Below, one piece after another: positions 13,342-16,487 of a stretch of 16,487 nt of DNA. This DNA is from JAMOAD01 sp023621955 (lineage in GTDB: Bacteria > Acidobacteriota > Aminicenantia > JAMOAD01), in the NCBI GenBank assembly GCA_035403085.1, contig DAONEM010000043.1:1-16487 (forward strand), in the 5' to 3' direction. Position 1 is the stretch's first letter. Every line of letters starts with the position of its first letter. The notes under the pieces were generated by a model. The model ran no database searches and had not been told where the DNA came from. It worked only from the letters and a program-made list of their open reading frames with translations. Made by a program: the position numbers and the translations under genes.

Positions 13342-14254
13342 GGATATTCACCCCTTGTTCCCTCTCTGGACCGATCAAATTGTCCAAGAGAACGTTCATT
13401 TCAGGAAAGAGGCTCGATTCCTTGAGAGCCGACGAGAGAGAGCACCGTTCGTTCAGGAGTCGCCAGAAATAGTCCCTGTAGGAGATGTAGCCGGAGAAGG
13501 AGACCTTCACTCCGAAGTACTTGGAAAAAACGCTCTTCAGAGAGAGTCCCATCTCCACCTGCTCGGGACTTCGCACCTGGTTGAGAACGAGGAAGAGGGA
13601 GAAGCCCCTCTGAACCCTTTCAAGCACGGCGGCCATAGCGGGATCGAGACCTTTGAGAAAGGAGACCATCTCCCCCAGGTTCCTGAACCCCTCACTCTTC
13701 CTCTTCTCCCACTGCTCCAGGGTTTCACCCTCCATCTTGATCTCCGACAAGGCCGCCTTGATCCGTCGAAAGAGCCCTTTCTTGACAAAGAGGTAGAGGT
13801 TATCGATGGAGGTCACCTCGGGGACTGTGACGACCACAGGAATATCGGCTTGGAGAAAGGTGTCCATGGTATTGGGATCCGTACCGGCTCCGAGATCGAC
13901 GACAACGTAATCCACATTGAAAAGACGAAGATGACGAAAAAATTTCAACTTTTGAGTGTACTTGATCACGGCGGGGTTGAAGGAGTTAAAGTGCCCTGCC
14001 ACAAAGGAGAGAGAGGGAATCTCGGTACCGATTCGAAGCTCTTCCAAGGGCATTCCCTTCTCGAAAAAATCCGTCAGTGAGAGCCTCGGAGGCTTGACCC
14101 CCAGAAAGGAGTGGAGGTTGGCGCCGCCCCAATCGGCATCCAAGAGGACAGTCTTCATCCCTTTCCGCGCCAAAGTCACGGCCAAGGCCGAGGAGAGAAA
14201 ACTCTTCCCTGTTCCGCCTTTGCCGCCTCCCACCGCTAGAATACGGGTCGCCAT
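13334..14254 (-). CDS. MinD/ParA-like P-loop ATPase
   Basis: This 306-residue ATPase of the MinD/FlhG branch should cycle between monomer and ATP-bound dimer to position a partner. The deviant Walker A is KGGTGKS (12-18, with signature Lys12). DADWGGANLH (39-48) follows, and VVVDLGAGT carries Asp120 of the Walker B region. The long insertion at about 160-200 (KKGLFRRIKAALSEIKMEGE...) and the absence of a clear C-terminal amphipathic helix distinguish it from cell-division MinD. No flagellar or min gene is near. It opens an operon with the J/HTH protein and hemolysin III. No Shine-Dalgarno precedes the ATG; the promoter suggests a leaderless mRNA. Confidence 0.88.
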   Translation of the reverse strand: MATRILAVGGGKGGTGKSFLSSALAVTLARKGMKTVLLDADWGGANLHSFLGVKPPRLSLTDFFEKGMPLEELRIGTEIPSLSFVAGHFNSFNPAVIKYTQKLKFFRHLRLFNVDYVVVDLGAGTDPNTMDTFLQADIPVVVTVPEVTSIDNLYLFVKKGLFRRIKAALSEIKMEGETLEQWEKRKSEGFRNLGEMVSFLKGLDPAMAAVLERVQRGFSLFLVLNQVRSPEQVEMGLSLKSVFSKYFGVKVSFSGYISYRDYFWRLLNERCSLSSALKESSLFPEMNVLLDNLIGPEREQGVNIHG

Positions 14255-14262
14255 GTTCTTTG

Positions 14263-14291
14263 ATCATACCAACAGAGCGGAAAAAGGGCAA
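14263..14291 (-). promoter_or_regulatory. Promoter of the MinD-J/HTH-hlyIII operon, giving a leaderless start
   Basis: On the minus strand TTGCCC (14291-14286) and TATGAT (14268-14263) are 17 bases apart, and the ATG follows after eight bases (CAAAGAAC). The transcription start should coincide with the ATG at 14254. Confidence 0.55.
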
Positions 14292-14319
14292 GCCTTCCGG
14301 AGAAGGCCATTTTCACCCC

Positions 14320-14347
14320 TTGACACCCCGCATGATTTTCTGATAGA
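14320..14347 (+). promoter_or_regulatory. Promoter of the tRNA-Phe gene
   Basis: TTGACA (14320-14325) and GATAGA (14342-14347) are 16 bases apart. The predicted start is about ten bases before the mature tRNA 5' end at 14364. Confidence 0.6.
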
Positions 14348-14363
14348 GTATCACCACCTTGGT

Positions 14364-14439
14364 GGCCAGGTAGCTCAGTCGGTAGAGCGAGAGCCTGAAA
14401 AGCTCTGCGTCGGCGGTTCGATTCCGTTCCTGGCCACCA
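14364..14439 (+). tRNA. tRNA-Phe (GAA)
   Basis: The 76-base cloverleaf is complete. The acceptor stem is GGCCAGG/CCTGGCC, the D-arm GCTC/GAGC, the anticodon stem AGAGC/GCTCT with loop CTGAAAA (anticodon GAA), and the T-arm GGCGG-TTCGATT-CCGTT with two G-U pairs. Discriminator A and an encoded CCA end it. The two flanking bases (GT before, reading GTGGCC...) extend the inverted symmetry of the acceptor end. It has its own promoter and terminator and is a single-gene unit. Confidence 0.97.
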
Positions 14440-14465
14440 CTTCCTAACTCTTAACCCGAAAAACC

Positions 14466-14497
14466 TTTTCCCATGGCTTCGCCGGGAAAACTTTTTT
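14466..14497 (+). terminator. Rho-independent terminator of tRNA-Phe
   Basis: TTTTCCC (14466-14472) pairs with GGGAAAA (14484-14490) and GGC with GCC around a TTC loop, leaving an AT bulge. CTTTTTT follows. The T-tract runs directly into the -35 of the next promoter. Confidence 0.85.
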
Positions 14498-14524
14498 GAC
14501 TTTTCCCCGCTTTTCCCTTATTCT
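14496..14524 (+). promoter_or_regulatory. Promoter of the HDOD gene, overlapping the tRNA terminator
   Basis: TTGACT (14496-14501) starts within the terminator's T-tract. TATTCT (14519-14524) follows after 17 bases. A leader of about 28 bases then carries the AGGAGGTG Shine-Dalgarno (14547-14554). Confidence 0.5.
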
Positions 14525-14558
14525 TCTTAAAGATAGTGACTTTTCCAGGAGGTGTTCC

Positions 14559-15782
14559 ATGGAGAATCCTACTTCTCTCTTCGTCGGCCCCGTAAGAGTT
14601 CTTTACGCTGACGCCGAAGAAGAGGGGAAACAAGCGGCTGAGAAGGAGCTCTCCGGCGACGATCTTCTGCTTTTTAAGGTCTCCTCTGAGTACCAAGCGA
14701 GACAGATTCTGGAAAAAGAACGGATGGATATTCTCATCTGTGACAACTCTCTTCCCTCGGAAGGCGGCGCCTCCCTGCTCAAATGGGTCCGGGAGAGGCA
14801 CCGGGGAATCGGTCGGATCATCGTCGGCCGGGAGAGGGACAGAAGCTCTCTCATGCAGGCCCTTACGAAGGGCGTAGCCGTTCTCTCCCTCTCAAACCCC
14901 TGGGAACCGGGGACGCTGAAGGAGAGGATCCTCCACTTCGGTCGCCTCAAGAGAACCCTCAACAACCCCAGGCTCTTCCGACTCATCAACACCTTGGACA
15001 GGCTTCCGACCCTCCCCAGAATCTATAACGACTTCATGGACGCCCTGGAGAGGGACAAGGCCGCGGCAGACTTAGCCAAGATTCTCAACCGCGACCCGGC
15101 GATCGCCTCCAAGATTCTTCAAATCGCCAACTCCGCCTTCTTCCGCTCCACAAAGAGCCTCTCCTTGGAGAGGGCCGTCGTTTACCTGGGATCCAACACC
15201 CTTCGGGAGATCGTCCTCTCCGTTTCCTTCGCGGAGAACTCTCAAATCACCCCCGAACAGGACCGTTGGATAGACGAGCTCTCCTTCCACGCCCTGCAGG
15301 TGAACACCTTCACCCATAGCTTTTACCAGCACCTCTACGGAACGCCTCTACCGGACGCCTTCTCATCGGTGGGTCTCCTCCACGACATAGGCAAAAACCT
15401 CCTCTTCTCTCTCTTTCCCAGACGGTTCAAGAGCCTCTGGGAGAAGAGCCACAAGGAGGGTCTCCCTTTCAGAAGCGCGGAGACCGAAGAAGAGGTTTTT
15501 CACGACGAGATCGGAGCCTACTTCCTCGATCTCTGGAATCTTCCGCTCCCGGCGGTCGAGAGCGCCCTCTACCACCACTTTCCACAGGAGTGTTCCATCC
15601 CTTTGAGAAACGCTCTCATGGTCACGTCGGGAGTGAACAAGATCTCCGAGACCATTCTCCTCAAAGGGGTAGTAGGGCCGGAGATACTCTTCGAGGCCTT
15701 CGGCAGGGAGTGCGGTCCGGAGGGGGAGGAGCTTCTCCAGGCAATGGTCCAAGAGACCGCGGCAAGGGCGGAACAGCAATGA
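14559..15782 (+). CDS. HDOD-domain signalling protein with degenerate receiver
   Basis: The protein has 407 residues from the ATG chosen because AGGAGGTG lies four bases upstream; the frame also opens at a TTG at 14496, but that lies in the promoter. Residues 10-128 have a response-regulator receiver fold. Asp62 (ILICDNSLP) stands at the phosphorylation site, but the conserved Lys is Asn113 (LSLSNPW), and no Ser/Thr is evident after beta-4 (IIVGRERD), so normal phosphosignalling is doubtful. Residues 140-340 form an HDOD domain (LPTLPRIYNDFMDAL, LNRDPAIASKILQIANSAFF, AVVYLGSNTLREIVL) with HD-IGK at 275-279. HDOD proteins act in two-component and c-di-GMP networks without proven enzyme activity. 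A receiver-PAS gene follows 164 bases later. Confidence 0.9.
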   Translation: MENPTSLFVGPVRVLYADAEEEGKQAAEKELSGDDLLLFKVSSEYQARQILEKERMDILICDNSLPSEGGASLLKWVRERHRGIGRIIVGRERDRSSLMQALTKGVAVLSLSNPWEPGTLKERILHFGRLKRTLNNPRLFRLINTLDRLPTLPRIYNDFMDALERDKAAADLAKILNRDPAIASKILQIANSAFFRSTKSLSLERAVVYLGSNTLREIVLSVSFAENSQITPEQDRWIDELSFHALQVNTFTHSFYQHLYGTPLPDAFSSVGLLHDIGKNLLFSLFPRRFKSLWEKSHKEGLPFRSAETEEEVFHDEIGAYFLDLWNLPLPAVESALYHHFPQECSIPLRNALMVTSGVNKISETILLKGVVGPEILFEAFGRECGPEGEELLQAMVQETAARAEQQ

Positions 15783-15790
15783 GGGAAAAA

Positions 15791-15814
15791 AGGGCGCAGC
15801 CCTCGGCATTTTTG
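15791..15814 (+). terminator. Possible terminator after the HDOD gene
   Basis: AGGGC-GCA-GCCCT (15791-15803) forms a short hairpin preceded by AAAAA and followed, after CGGCA, by TTTTT. The stem is only five bases, so it may be weak. Confidence 0.4.
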
Positions 15815-15946
15815 CGACCTCAAGCGTTGGTTTAGAGAGAGAGGGGGAACCTTGTCTCTGGGTTGGTCCGTTGAGCCTCTTTCGACCGAAGTGGTTGGGG
15901 TTTGGCAACTTTCTCCCTTGGTTAGGGGAAAGGGGGATAGAAGAGG

Positions 15947-16487
15947 ATGAAAGACCAGGTGGCCCTTCTTCTCGTAGAGGATGAAGCCGTTATCGCGTTG
16001 GCCTCGGCGGCGAGGCTGAGAGAGGCCGGCTTCAAAGTACTCACGGCCTTTTCGGGTGAAGAAGCGATCGAGAAAGCCCTCTCTTTACCGGTTCAAATCG
16101 TTCTGATGGACATCGAACTGGGAGAAGGGATCGACGGGATCGAAACGGCCCGTCGCATCGGAGAGAAGCGGGACATCCCCATCCTCTTCCTCTCCTCCCA
16201 TACCGAGGAGGAAGCGGCCAAGCGGATTCGGGAGGTAACACGCTACGGCTTCATTCCCAAGAGCTGCGAAGAGGCCCTCCTCTTGGCCTCCATCGAGGTT
16301 GCCCTGCGGTTACACGACACCCGTCGAAAGCTCCTCATCGAAGAGGAGCGGTACCGCTCTTTCAGCAAGCTCACCTCGGACTACCTTTACAGCGGCCTTC
16401 GCTGTCCTGGAGGGCAATTCCACATCGATTGGCTCTCCGGCGCCTTCGAATCTATCTCCGGAATCCCCATCAAGACCCTCTTGAAGA
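15947..16487 (+). CDS. Response regulator receiver-PAS protein (partial, cut by window end)
   Basis: The first 180 residues are visible. Residues 3-120 form a full receiver domain: Glu11-Asp12 acidic pair, phosphoacceptor Asp55 (VLMDIELGEGIDG), Ser83/Ser84 (LFLSSHTEEEA) and Lys105 (FIPKSCEE). From about residue 135 (EEERYRSFSKLTSDYLYSG) a PAS domain begins and is cut. The whole protein is therefore likely a hybrid sensor kinase, a GGDEF/EAL protein or similar. The SSHTE...Y-G-F/Y-x-x-K-x...LLASIE-A-LR pattern is common in spirochaetal PAS-containing sensor proteins. AGAAGAGG ends directly at the ATG, closer than a normal Shine-Dalgarno, and no other in-frame start fits better. Confidence 0.9.
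   Translation, partial: MKDQVALLLVEDEAVIALASAARLREAGFKVLTAFSGEEAIEKALSLPVQIVLMDIELGEGIDGIETARRIGEKRDIPILFLSSHTEEEAAKRIREVTRYGFIPKSCEEALLLASIEVALRLHDTRRKLLIEEERYRSFSKLTSDYLYSGLRCPGGQFHIDWLSGAFESISGIPIKTLLK

Noticed and set aside
14496..14558. TTG start giving a 428-residue HDOD protein
   Set aside because: The TTG is the -35 region and lies in the terminator T-tract; AGGAGGTG sits at the correct distance from the ATG at 14559.

Overview
The window is about 58% GC by eye and comes from a draft bacterial assembly: two runs of exactly 100 N (3903-4002, 12002-12101) look like nominal scaffold gaps. A lipobox lipoprotein, a rubredoxin, a radical-SAM/SPASM protein, an Fe-S-rich amino-acid oxidoreductase and a J-like/HTH plus MinD pair suggest a diderm bacterium with an anaerobic or microaerophilic lifestyle. 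The truncated receiver-PAS protein at the right end resembles spirochaetal ones, while the MinD/HTH pair resembles deltaproteobacterial ones. I cannot assign a phylum from sequence alone.

Layout. (1) 1-306 is non-coding and carries short GGGACACTCCC-type hairpin repeats. (2) 307-3628 (+) is a three-gene ABC-2 exporter operon: one ATPase and two permeases. (3) 3751-5404 (-) holds a rubredoxin-like protein, a SPASM-type radical SAM protein and, beyond the first gap, the last 49 residues of an HD phosphohydrolase. (4) 5503-6573 (+) holds a CAP-domain lipoprotein and a LOG-family nucleotide phosphoribohydrolase. (5) 6574-6734 is a convergent intergenic region rich in hairpins. (6) 6735-9970 (-) encodes a two-gene flavoprotein/iron-sulphur dehydrogenase resembling sarcosine or hydroxyproline dehydrogenases. 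It is divergent from (7), a tandem Lrp/AsnC regulator (10152-11195, +). A 21-bp palindrome between them is a strong operator candidate. (8) 11439-11777 (+) is a cysteine-rich DUF3795 protein followed by a terminator, more repeats and the second gap. (9) 12134-14254 (-) is an overlapping operon: MinD/ParA-like ATPase, J-like/HTH protein and hemolysin III-type membrane protein. (10) 14364-14439 (+) is tRNA-Phe with its own promoter and terminator. (11) 14559-15782 (+) is an HDOD protein with a degenerate receiver domain. (12) 15947-16487 (+) is the start of a receiver-PAS protein.

Two things stand out. First, five genes or operons (starts at 307, 5503, 6004, 10152 and 14254-) have sigma70-like boxes whose predicted transcription start falls on or within a few bases of the ATG, with no usable Shine-Dalgarno. 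Other genes in the same window have strong SD sequences, so leaderless and SD-led initiation seem to coexist. Second, the divergent Lrp-dehydrogenase unit is a coherent amino- or imino-acid oxidation module with an elaborate electron-transfer subunit (one N-terminal 2Fe-2S, two 4Fe-4S, one BFD-type 2Fe-2S, two nucleotide-binding folds). No clearly new defence or mobile system was seen.
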